From Mesolinea sp040772305 (GTDB lineage: Bacteria > Chloroflexota > Anaerolineae > Anaerolineales > Anaerolineaceae), in contig JAXGYK010000002.1 in NCBI GenBank assembly GCA_040772305.1, positions 566,093-630,092 on the forward strand: a stretch of DNA of 64,000 bases, in the 5' to 3' direction. The translations under genes were made by a program, and so were the position numbers. The notes beneath the pieces are model-generated. The model ran no database searches, was not told the DNA's origin, and saw only the letters and a list, made by a program, of their open reading frames with translations. Positions 1 to 7,451 of the stretch are shown one piece after another (position 1 is the first letter of the stretch; every line of letters begins with the position of its first letter).

Positions 1-779
1 GCTACGCGCAAGACTTGGGTCTGGTAACCGGCCTGAACACCAATGGCCGCGCCTTAAAAGACAAAGATTTGGTTAACGAACTTGTGACCGCTGGACTGGA
101 TCACGTCCAGATAACGCTCGAATCCAACCTTGAAAGCATCCACAACCAGATGGTGCGCAATTCCAAGGCCTGGGCAGAAACCCTGACAGGCCTGCGAAAC
201 GTTCTTAAAACGCGTCTTTACGTAATGACAAATACGACACTGCTTAAAACCAATGTTAAGGATTTTGGAGATATTTTGGATTTCCTGGCAGCAGAAGGCG
301 TACCAACGGTTGGAATTAATGCGCTCATCTATTCTGGCAGCGGTGCTACCGTGAATACAGGCATCGCTGAAAAAGACCTGCCTCCATTATTAGAACTAGC
401 GCACCAGAAAACGCAATCCAATGGCCAAAGGCTAATTTGGTACACCCCAACTCAATACTGCCATTTCAATCCGGTACTGCTTGGTTTCGGTGTAAAAGGC
501 TGCTCGGCAGCTTATTACAATATGTGCATTGAACCTGACGGAAAAGTAATTCCCTGCCAAAGTTACTATGAAGCCGTAGGCGATATTCTTAAGGATACCT
601 GGCAAACAATCTGGGAGCACCCCCTTTGTTTGTCTCTGCGCTCACGCAGCAAGATTGATCCGGTCTGTAAACAGTGTGACTATTTGCGCGAATGCGGCGG
701 AGGTTGTCCTTTAGCACGGGAGCACCAATCTACTCCTGAACCTATTATTCAAAGTGAAATCTGCATTCTGGAGGAATGA
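1..779 (+). CDS. Radical SAM/SPASM domain protein, 5' end outside window
   Basis: The reading frame (codons from base 3) is already open at the left edge, so the N-terminus with the expected CxxxCxxC cluster motif is missing. What remains is the C-terminal part of a radical SAM barrel (LNTNGRALKDK, then GLDHVQITLES) and a cysteine-rich SPASM domain: GCSAAYYNMCIEPDG, VIPCQSYY, then CKQCDYLRECGGGC. SPASM domains hold auxiliary iron-sulfur clusters in peptide- or cofactor-modifying enzymes such as PqqE and the anaerobic sulfatase-maturating enzymes. The stop codon overlaps the next start (ATGA), so the two are probably translationally coupled. The substrate cannot be inferred because the upstream neighbours are not visible. 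The family call is firm. Confidence 0.88.
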   Translation, partial: YAQDLGLVTGLNTNGRALKDKDLVNELVTAGLDHVQITLESNLESIHNQMVRNSKAWAETLTGLRNVLKTRLYVMTNTTLLKTNVKDFGDILDFLAAEGVPTVGINALIYSGSGATVNTGIAEKDLPPLLELAHQKTQSNGQRLIWYTPTQYCHFNPVLLGFGVKGCSAAYYNMCIEPDGKVIPCQSYYEAVGDILKDTWQTIWEHPLCLSLRSRSKIDPVCKQCDYLRECGGGCPLAREHQSTPEPIIQSEICILEE

Positions 780-1906
780 TGCCAAATCTTCTCGAAGTTT
801 TACTGGGTAAGTCCGAACCATTGAAACCACTCCCCCCAGGAATGGTCTCCTACCACACGCCTCCTGAAGCTGAGCCACAATACCGCTTACACCTCCGCAT
901 AGAGCCAGATGGTGAAGGCGTCTTGATTGTTAATGCCTCATCGATTCTGCACCTTAACCAGACTGCTACAGAAATGATTTGGCACTTTATTCAGGGGCAT
1001 ACTGAGCAAGAGACTTCAACACAAATATCGAAGCGCTATAAGGTTTCGCCCTCAGTAATCCAACAGGACCTGCAGCAATTCAAGAATCAGCTCTTTAATT
1101 TTATCTTGAAGAAAGACCAGGAGCCTGTTTCCAGTTTTGGTTTTGAACCGCATTACAATCTCGATCATCTTTCTGCACCTTACCGTCTGGACTGTGGTTT
1201 AACTTACCGTACAGATGCTGACCAAATACCTGAAAACGAATTAAACACCCAGCAATGGAAAGTACTTATTGAAAAAGCCAGCCAGGCTGGTATACCCCAT
1301 CTCATCTTTTTTGGCGGTGAGCCAACATTGCGCAATGATCTCGTTGAAATTCTGGAATACACGGAAGAGCTTGGACTGGTAAGCGGTTTGGTGTCTAATT
1401 CAGAAAAAATATACGATGATGCCTACATCTCAGCACTCATCAACGCTGGTTTAGACCACATCATGATTCCCGCAGGCAGCACAAGAAAACTTGTATTAGA
1501 AAACCTTCAGCGGGTTGCGGATAAAGACCTCTATACCTGTGTTCACTTTGATGTTGACAACGCACATGATTTTGGTGCAACTCTCCAGGAATTAACGGAT
1601 ATGGGAGTAAACGCTTTTTCTTTGCTACCTGCAAGTGATGAACTGTTGTCCATAACGCAGGATCTGGCTGCCTTTGTAGAGCAGGAGCAGCTTGTTTTAG
1701 TGGATGATATGCCGCTGCCCTATGCACATCCTTCCAGAGCACTCCGTATGCAGGAAGGGAGCATTTCGCATCCTGATGAGGAATTTGTATATCTGCAGCT
1801 TGACCCCTCAGGAAACCTTCGTTCCCGAGATGGACATCATTTGGGCCACTTATTAAATGAATCTTTTGAGAGCATCTGGGCACGACGCCACCAAAACAGC
1901 AGATGA
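776..1906 (+). CDS. PqqD-domain/radical SAM-like protein lacking cluster cysteines
   Basis: 376 aa. Residues about 40-110 resemble a PqqD/RRE peptide-binding winged helix (LNQTATEMIWHFIQG, then a helical DLQQFKNQL stretch). From about residue 135 a radical SAM-like fold follows, recognisable by FFGGEPTLRNDL (the GGEP SAM-binding motif) and GLVSNSEKI. Where the cluster motif CxxxCxxC should be, the sequence reads DCGLTYRTDAD, so only the first cysteine remains. The C-terminal SPASM-like tail (DPSGNLRSRDGHHLGHLL, then SFESIWARR) has no cysteines. It is therefore probably a non-catalytic partner or peptide-presenting chaperone for the enzyme just upstream. Start: ATG 776 or the next codon, ATG 779. 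It overlaps both neighbours by ATGA junctions. Confidence 0.75.
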   Translation: MMPNLLEVLLGKSEPLKPLPPGMVSYHTPPEAEPQYRLHLRIEPDGEGVLIVNASSILHLNQTATEMIWHFIQGHTEQETSTQISKRYKVSPSVIQQDLQQFKNQLFNFILKKDQEPVSSFGFEPHYNLDHLSAPYRLDCGLTYRTDADQIPENELNTQQWKVLIEKASQAGIPHLIFFGGEPTLRNDLVEILEYTEELGLVSGLVSNSEKIYDDAYISALINAGLDHIMIPAGSTRKLVLENLQRVADKDLYTCVHFDVDNAHDFGATLQELTDMGVNAFSLLPASDELLSITQDLAAFVEQEQLVLVDDMPLPYAHPSRALRMQEGSISHPDEEFVYLQLDPSGNLRSRDGHHLGHLLNESFESIWARRHQNSR

Positions 1907-2637
1907 AATTGAGTGACTGGCACCAGCGTTTTGTATTACAAGCCAGCTGGACAGCTCAGATGCGCCGTTTTATCCACACGCATCTGGTTATTCCACCCCA
2001 ATCCAAAGTGCTGGAATTAGGTTGCGGTACTGGTGCCGTACTTTGCGATCCACTTTACGATGGTTCAGTGCGTTTTGGAATCGATATCGATCCAGATCGA
2101 TTGCACTTTTTCCATAAGGAATTGAATGAAATTCATCTGACCGCAGCAGATGCTGCAACACTTCCCTTTGCTTCTGGCAGCTTTGATCTGGTTTTTTGCC
2201 ATTACTTTTTGCTTTGGCTGACGGAACCTCTCCCGGCCATTGCTGAAGTTAAACGCGTTCTAAAATCTGGCGGCTATTTCGCAATCTATGCTGAACCTGA
2301 TTATCTGGGCCGCATCGACACTACACCGCAGATGAATTACCTGGCAGAGCAGCAAAACAGGTCACTTAAGAAACAAGGAGTTTGCCTGACGGCAGGCCGC
2401 GATATGGTGAACCACATGCAAAACGCCGGATTTGGGCAGGTACAAGCGGGCATTTATGCATACCACTGGCAAGCGGAGCAGGAAAAGGATATCACTTCAG
2501 AATCGGAAGTTCTCCGCTACGACCTCGATCAACTGAACCTGGGCAAAGCTGAGATGGAAAGCTTAATCGAGCTGTTTCGCTCAAGCCCTGGTTTTACGTA
2601 CATTCCCACCTTTTACGCCTGGGCTCTTAAACAATAA
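1903..2637 (+). CDS. Class I SAM-dependent methyltransferase
   Basis: 244 aa. Shows the Rossmann-fold methyltransferase signature: motif I VLELGCGTGAVL near residue 40, an acidic FGIDIDPDRL at the end of beta 2, and AADAATLPFASGSFDLVFC as motif II/III. It resembles the Methyltransf_11/UbiE-like group of small-molecule methylases. The start overlaps the stop of the upstream PqqD/radical SAM-like gene (ATGA), so it is the third cistron of a coupled operon and probably acts on the same product. The acceptor substrate is not deducible from sequence. Confidence 0.85.
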   Translation: MKLSDWHQRFVLQASWTAQMRRFIHTHLVIPPQSKVLELGCGTGAVLCDPLYDGSVRFGIDIDPDRLHFFHKELNEIHLTAADAATLPFASGSFDLVFCHYFLLWLTEPLPAIAEVKRVLKSGGYFAIYAEPDYLGRIDTTPQMNYLAEQQNRSLKKQGVCLTAGRDMVNHMQNAGFGQVQAGIYAYHWQAEQEKDITSESEVLRYDLDQLNLGKAEMESLIELFRSSPGFTYIPTFYAWALKQ

Positions 2638-2638
2638 A

Positions 2639-2663
2639 GGGGGCTTCTCTGAACTGAACCCCC
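2639..2663 (+). terminator. Possible hairpin terminator after the radical SAM operon
   Basis: GGGGG (2639-2643) pairs with CCCCC (2659-2663), extended by TTC/GAA with one bulged C; loop of 8 nt. It begins at the last operon gene's stop codon. There is no good T-run after it, so termination activity is uncertain. Confidence 0.35.
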
Positions 2664-2735
2664 AAATCAAGACACAAAAAGAAAACACTTCGTGCGACAA
2701 TAAAGCAGAAGGTGTTTGTAGTCGGGAAAAAAGGG

Positions 2736-3893
2736 ATGGTTCATTGCGATCTGGTAATCAAACTTGAAGCTGTAAAGCTAGGTGAGGAGGATCTGCTCTG
2801 CCAGCGGAAAAAGAAGTACTTGAAAGAATTAGAGCACGCTACCTGAAAGCCAGCAAAGCAGAGAAGGGGGTCATCCTGGATGAACTGACTGCGACAACGG
2901 GATATAACCGTAAATATGCGATCCGGGTTCTGAGGCATCCCAGACAGAGCAAGGGCTTGAAAAAAGCTGGACGCAAGCGGCGATACACTGGGGAAACAAT
3001 CAGGATACTTGAGCAGCTCTGGGAGCTGGGAGGGTGCATTTGTTCAAGACGTTTGCAACCCTTTCTGCCCGAATGGATACGAAAACTGGAAGAGTGCGGG
3101 GAGATCAGTCTGACCCAGGAGGTGAGGGCACAGCTTCTGAGCATGAGCAGAGCCACCATGGACCGGCGTTTGCAGCCAGTGCGTTTCAAAAAGAAGAAGC
3201 AGGGACTTTCGACCACGAAACCGGGCACATTGCTCAAGCGGCAGATCCCCGTACGGACTGGAGATTGACCTGGTGGCCCATTGTGGTGAGACGACAGCAG
3301 GCACTTACTTGAATACGCTGACTGCCACGGACCTGGCGACTGGATGGACGGAATGCCTGGCATTGCCCAACAAGAGCCAGACGGCAACTGTTCAAGCCAT
3401 CAAAAGTCTGCAAAAAGATTTACCTTTTCCCTTGCTAGGCTTGGATTCTGACAATGGCTCGGAGTTCATCAACGATATGCTCTACCGCTATTGTTTGGAG
3501 CATCAGATTACCTTTACCCGTTGCAGACCTTATCACAAGAACGATCAGGCCCATGTGGAACAGAAGAACTGGTCTGTCGTGCGTCACACCGTGGGATACG
3601 ATCGTTCCAAGACCAAGGCAGAACTGGACTTGATCAGCTCAATTTATGCGGACCTACGCCTCTTCGCCAATTTCTTCCAGCCCATAGAAAAGCTGATTGG
3701 CAAATCCACTGTGGACGGTATAAAGTGCAAACAGTATGATCAGGCGAAAACACCCTGTCAAAGGGTACTGGATGACCCAAGGGTTGATGAAAAAAACAAG
3801 ACCCGGCTGCGGATCTTGTATAATTCCCTGAACCCTGTCACTATCAGGGAGGCTTTGATTGAGAAAACTGCCCGAATGTTAAAGATTGCTTAG
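2736..3893 (+). pseudogene. Decayed IS transposase (DDE integrase core)
   Basis: Remains of a transposase with an N-terminal helix-turn-helix (ARYLKASKAEKG, TGYNRKYAIRVLRHP) and an rve-type catalytic core (EIDLVAHCGET, LLGLDSDNGSEFINDML, HVEQKNWSVVRHTVGYDR). The catalytic Asp and Glu motifs are visible, but the gene is broken. A likely start at ATG 2736 runs out of frame near 2790. The main frame then ends at 3268 after VRTGD, and the core resumes in another frame at about 3255 (LEIDLVAH), with the residues normally joining the two parts lost. The downstream frame is open to 3893. Clear terminal inverted repeats were not found, so the element's borders are unknown. Confidence 0.85.
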
Positions 3894-3949
3894 TTACTTT
3901 TTCATTTGAGGCAAGGTATCACCCAAAGTTACTTTTTATTATGAGGCAT
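3892..3949 (+). repeat. Two imperfect direct copies of an IS-end-like motif
   Basis: AGTTACTTTTTCATTTGAGG at 3892 recurs as AGTTACTTTTTATTATGAGG at 3927. A third similar string, AGTTACCTTTTTAGATGATT, lies at 9984 next to the truncated integrase. This is probably the right-end sequence of the decayed IS family; the matching left end was not found. Confidence 0.4.
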
Positions 3950-3979
3950 TACGAGCTGTTTCCTTTTGTACGAAAGAGT

Positions 3980-5239
3980 TTATGTACCTTCTTCCCAGGA
4001 GTTGAGGTAATTCACCTGTTCCTCGGTAAGTGTGTCGATGCTTACACCCATCGATTCCAGCTTTAAGCGTGCGATCTCACGGTCAATCTCTTCTGGCACA
4101 TCATAGACCCGTTTCTCAAGTTTATCGGCGTTTTTGAGCATGTATTCTGCGCCTAATGCCTGATTGGCAAAGCTCATATCCATCACCGAAGCAGGATGAC
4201 CTTCGGCTGCAGCCAGGTTAAGCAACCGGCCTTCCCCAAGAATGTGGATCGATCTTCCATCAGGCAGGTCAAAAGCTTCAACAAAGGGGCGTACCAGGCG
4301 CTTTGATTCGGCCATGGCTTCAAGGGCCGGGATATCTATTTCTACATTGAAATGCCCGCTGTTTCCAACCAAGGCACCATCTTTCATCAGCTCAAAATGG
4401 TGTTTATCAATCACGTTCAAATCACCGGTAACCGTGATAAAGACGTCTCCAATGGGAGCTGCTTCCATCATGGGCATCACGCGGAAACCGTCCATTACGG
4501 CTTCAAGCGCAACCACAGGGTCAACTTCAGTTACGATAACGTTCGCACCCATGCCTTTTGCGCGCATTGCCAGGCCGCGGCCGCACCAACCATAACCGGC
4601 AACCACAAAGGTCTTCCCCGCCAAAAGGATGTTTGTCGCGCGGATAAGACCGTCCACTGTGCTTTGTCCAGTTCCGTAGCGATTGTCAAAGAAGTGCTTG
4701 GTCATAGCGTCATTCACGGCCATAATAGGGAATTCAAGCATTCCGTCAGCAGCCATCGCACGCAGACGAATCACACCTGTAGTGGTTTCCTCAGTTCCCG
4801 CAATCATTCCCGGCAGCAAATCGCGTCGTTCACGGTGCAGCGTGCTAACCAGGTCAGCACCATCGTCCATCGTAATCTGAGGTTTATGATCTAAGGCAGC
4901 CCGTAGATTCTTGTAATATGTCTGGTCATCCTCGCCTTTAATTGCGAAAACAGGAATCTCATATTGCGCAACAAGTGCTGCAGCGACGTCGTCCTGGGTC
5001 GAAAGCGGGTTAGACGCGGTAAGAACGAGGTCGGCACCACCAGCCTGCAGTACTCGCATCAGGTTCGCAGTTTCGGTGGTAACGTGCATGCAGCAGCTTA
5101 CCCGAATGCCTTCAAATGGTCTTTCTTTGCGGAAGCGTTCTTCCAATGATTGCAGAACAGGCATTTCACGTGCTGCCCAGTCCATCCGGCGACGGCCGCC
5201 CTCAGCTTGGTTAATATCTTTGATGTGGTAATTGTCCAT
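3980..5239 (-). CDS. ahcY: Adenosylhomocysteinase
   Basis: 419 aa, full length for the bacterial/archaeal short form. Hydrolyses S-adenosylhomocysteine to homocysteine and adenosine with tightly bound NAD, in the cytoplasm. Landmarks: MDWAAREMPVLQ near the N-terminus, CCMHVTTETANL, EETTTGVIRL, the NAD-binding GYGWCGRGLAMRAKGMGA, GNSGHFNVEID, and the typical C-terminal ending LTEEQVNYLNSWEEGT. Start ATG 5239 has an AAGAGGA ribosome-binding site. It is the last gene of a minus-strand operon after mtnA and a PfkB kinase (gap of 21 nt), which fits joint disposal of SAM by-products. Confidence 0.97.
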   Translation of the reverse strand: MDNYHIKDINQAEGGRRRMDWAAREMPVLQSLEERFRKERPFEGIRVSCCMHVTTETANLMRVLQAGGADLVLTASNPLSTQDDVAAALVAQYEIPVFAIKGEDDQTYYKNLRAALDHKPQITMDDGADLVSTLHRERRDLLPGMIAGTEETTTGVIRLRAMAADGMLEFPIMAVNDAMTKHFFDNRYGTGQSTVDGLIRATNILLAGKTFVVAGYGWCGRGLAMRAKGMGANVIVTEVDPVVALEAVMDGFRVMPMMEAAPIGDVFITVTGDLNVIDKHHFELMKDGALVGNSGHFNVEIDIPALEAMAESKRLVRPFVEAFDLPDGRSIHILGEGRLLNLAAAEGHPASVMDMSFANQALGAEYMLKNADKLEKRVYDVPEEIDREIARLKLESMGVSIDTLTEEQVNYLNSWEEGT

Positions 5240-5260
5240 ATATCCTCTTAGATTTTAGGT

Positions 5261-6214
5261 TTAATAACGATCAAACTCATCCTGATCATCAAAATAACTA
5301 CGGTAATAATCTTTAAAACTGTCCCAGGTAAAGGAATGATTTTGTGTACCATTCTCGGCAATACAAAGAGCAGCAGCAGTTGTACCCATTTCCCCACAAT
5401 GCTGATAGTTTTTTCCAGCCATATATGCATGCAAAAAACCCGCCCGAAAAGCATCACCAACTCCGGTTGGGTCTACAACTGGCGCCTCTTCAATGATGGG
5501 CACAAAGCAATCTTTTCCATGGCTATGAATCCGTGCGCCTTTATTTCCAAGCGTAATCACTGCAAACTCCGGTTTATCCAGAATCTTCTCTTCGCTAAGC
5601 CCCGTCGCTTTTTGCATCAGTTCAAACTCATACTCATTCACAAAAAAGGCAAAGCAGGTTTCCACACCACGAAGCACCGTCTGTGCATCCATACGAATAA
5701 TTTGCTGCCCGGGGTCAAAGATCATACGCAGTTGAAGTGCAGCTGCTTCTTCGATATAACGAGCCATCGCACGCGGGTCAGTAGGCGAAACCACCACAAA
5801 ATCGCCCTTGGTACAGCCACTGGCTTCCAGAGGCATTTCAGCGGCATCCGCCATAGCGCCAGTATAAAAGGAGGAAATTTGGTTATTGTCTAAATCGGTA
5901 TTTGCAAAAAAGGAGGCAGTAAACTTGTTCTCCACGATCTTCACCTTGGATGTATCAACACCCACTTTGTCAAGCTTGCTGCGGAATTCTGAAAAGTCCT
6001 GTCCGGCAGCCGAATAGAGGATCGGCTTGCTTCCTAAGAGCGCCATGGTGTAGGCAATATTCGCCCCTACCCCACCCTCACGTTTTACCATATCGTCTAC
6101 CAGAAAAGAAAGGGAAATATTGTCTAGGTGCTCAGGCAGAATCAGCTCTTTAAAATGCCCGGGGAAGCGCATCAGATAATCAAAAGCAATTGAACCAGTA
6201 TGTATGATTTTCAT
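5261..6214 (-). CDS. PfkB-family kinase, probably adenosine kinase
   Basis: 317 aa from ATG 6214 (MKIIHTGSIAFDYLM). A longer open frame continues upstream into mtnA but has no ribosome-binding support, whereas 6214 follows an AGGA and leaves a 7-nt gap to mtnA. PfkB signature 1 is EGGVGANIAYTMALLG; signature 2, with the catalytic Asp, is DPTGVGDAFRAGFLHAY. Lying directly upstream of ahcY, an adenosine kinase would pull the reversible SAH hydrolase reaction forward by removing adenosine. A sugar or methylthioribose kinase feeding MtnA is the main alternative. Family certain; substrate inferred from neighbours. Confidence 0.85.
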   Translation of the reverse strand: MKIIHTGSIAFDYLMRFPGHFKELILPEHLDNISLSFLVDDMVKREGGVGANIAYTMALLGSKPILYSAAGQDFSEFRSKLDKVGVDTSKVKIVENKFTASFFANTDLDNNQISSFYTGAMADAAEMPLEASGCTKGDFVVVSPTDPRAMARYIEEAAALQLRMIFDPGQQIIRMDAQTVLRGVETCFAFFVNEYEFELMQKATGLSEEKILDKPEFAVITLGNKGARIHSHGKDCFVPIIEEAPVVDPTGVGDAFRAGFLHAYMAGKNYQHCGEMGTTAAALCIAENGTQNHSFTWDSFKDYYRSYFDDQDEFDRY

Positions 6215-6221
6215 CGTAATC

Positions 6222-7265
6222 CTATTTTGGCCGATAGATCGCGAGGTTACGGAAGAAAGGCTGGTACAAAACACCTTTTTCGGTAACCAAACCACTCAGC
6301 AACCGATGCGGGGTCACATCAAAAGCATAATTCTTTGCAGTAGCTTCAGCAGGATATACCGATTTGCCATCTATTTGCAAACCCAATACTTCCTCCGGGT
6401 TCCGTTCTTCAATGTCAATTTTATCTCCGCTGGAGCAATTGAAATCTACGGTTGAAAGCGGGAACACTGAGTAAGCTGGTATGCCGTTATCGTAGGCGGC
6501 CAATGCGAGCATATAGGTGCCAATTTTATTGACTACATCGCCATTAGAAGCCACCCGGTCAGCGCCAAAAAATACTTTATCCACCTTTTTCAAGCGCATC
6601 AAATAACCCGAAGCAGAATCAACGATCACGTCATAGGGAATTCCATACTGACTGAGTTCCCAGGCGGTAAGCCGGGCTCCTTGCAAGCGCGGCCGTGTTT
6701 CGTCTACATACACATGGATCTTTTTTCCTTGCTCATGCGCCATTCGGATAACACCCAATGCAGTTCCGTAATCCACGGTGGCCAAAGCACCTGTATTGCA
6801 ATGATGCACAATTTGGTCGCCATCCTCAATCAAATCAGCACCAAAACGAGCCATTGCCAGGTTCGTTTTTACATCTTCATCAGCCATCTTGTAGGCTTCC
6901 GCCAGCACAGCTTCCCGCAGGTCATCGGCAGAGCCTCCAACTGCATTGCATAATTGCAAAATCCTATCCGTAGCCCACTTCAGGTTTACTGCTGTGGGAC
7001 GGGCCTGATTTAACAATTCAGCAGCCTGGCTTAGTTTCCCCTTCAAGGTACTTAGCTCGCTTTCCTTCGATCTCAGACCTGCAAGCGCCATTCCGTAGGC
7101 CGCTGCAACTCCAATGGCTGGCGCTCCGCGCACAACCATCGTGTTGATAGCCTTGGCCATTTCTTGGTATGTAGATAAAGCAATCTTCCGAAATTCCGCG
7201 GGCAACAAGGTCTGATCAATCAGCAGCACTTGTTTGTTTTTTTCGTCCCATTCAATTGTGCGCAT
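6222..7265 (-). CDS. mtnA: S-methyl-5-thioribose-1-phosphate isomerase
   Basis: 347 aa from ATG 7265 (MRTIEWDEKNKQVL), preceded by GGGAG; the longer frame above it would run through the promoter. Catalyses aldose-ketose isomerisation of methylthioribose-1-phosphate in methionine salvage. Family motifs: VVRGAPAIGVAAAYGMAL, HHCNTGALATVDYGTALG (with the conserved Cys), and VFFGADRVASNGDVVNKIG (with the conserved Asp). First gene of the mtnA - kinase - ahcY operon. No mtnP, mtnK or downstream salvage genes are in the window, so how the substrate is made here is open. Confidence 0.95.
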   Translation of the reverse strand: MRTIEWDEKNKQVLLIDQTLLPAEFRKIALSTYQEMAKAINTMVVRGAPAIGVAAAYGMALAGLRSKESELSTLKGKLSQAAELLNQARPTAVNLKWATDRILQLCNAVGGSADDLREAVLAEAYKMADEDVKTNLAMARFGADLIEDGDQIVHHCNTGALATVDYGTALGVIRMAHEQGKKIHVYVDETRPRLQGARLTAWELSQYGIPYDVIVDSASGYLMRLKKVDKVFFGADRVASNGDVVNKIGTYMLALAAYDNGIPAYSVFPLSTVDFNCSSGDKIDIEERNPEEVLGLQIDGKSVYPAEATAKNYAFDVTPHRLLSGLVTEKGVLYQPFFRNLAIYRPK

Positions 7266-7276
7266 TTTTCTCCCAT

Positions 7277-7299
7277 AAAAAGACGCCCAATGGGGCGTC
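7277..7299 (-). terminator. Hairpin plus T-run in the mtnA leader
   Basis: On the minus strand GACGCCC (7299-7293) pairs with GGGCGTC (7288-7282) around a 4-nt loop, followed at once by five T (7281-7277). The T-run ends about ten nt before the mtnA start, with the GGGAG ribosome-binding site right after it. A terminator-shaped structure inside the leader suggests attenuation or a regulatory stem over the ribosome-binding region. Confidence 0.6.
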
Positions 7300-7312
7300 A
7301 CAATCCCGATTG

Positions 7313-7341
7313 AGTTTATCAAAGCTATGACTTTCTGTCAA
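7313..7341 (-). promoter_or_regulatory. Sigma-70-type promoter of the mtnA operon
   Basis: Minus-strand TTGACA (7341-7336), 17-nt spacer, TAAACT (7318-7313). Transcription would begin near 7306, giving a leader of about 40 nt that is largely the hairpin at 7277-7299. Confidence 0.65.
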
Positions 7342-7438
7342 AACAAAGAACATCACCAAGAACATCCCTTTTACCAGGAAAAGAAGTACCCATCAAAGCG
7401 CCTAAAAGCCTTAAAAAACAATCCCGAAAGCCTGGCAG

Positions 7439-7444
7439 TATAAT
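7439..7444 (+). promoter_or_regulatory. -10 box placing the serine hydrolase start at the TSS
   Basis: A perfect TATAAT ends 7 nt before ATG 7452. The expected transcription start coincides with the start codon, so the mRNA is predicted to be leaderless. No convincing -35 box is seen. Confidence 0.55.
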
Positions 7445-7451
7445 CAACGCA

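Noticed and set aside
6215..6295. 27-residue extension of the PfkB kinase into mtnA
   Set aside because: It overlaps the conserved mtnA C-terminus; ATG 6214 has an AGGA site and a normal PfkB start.
3980..7451. SAM or SAH riboswitch ahead of mtnA or ahcY
   Set aside because: The mtnA leader is only about 40 nt and holds a single hairpin; the gap before ahcY is 21 nt. Neither can hold a known aptamer.
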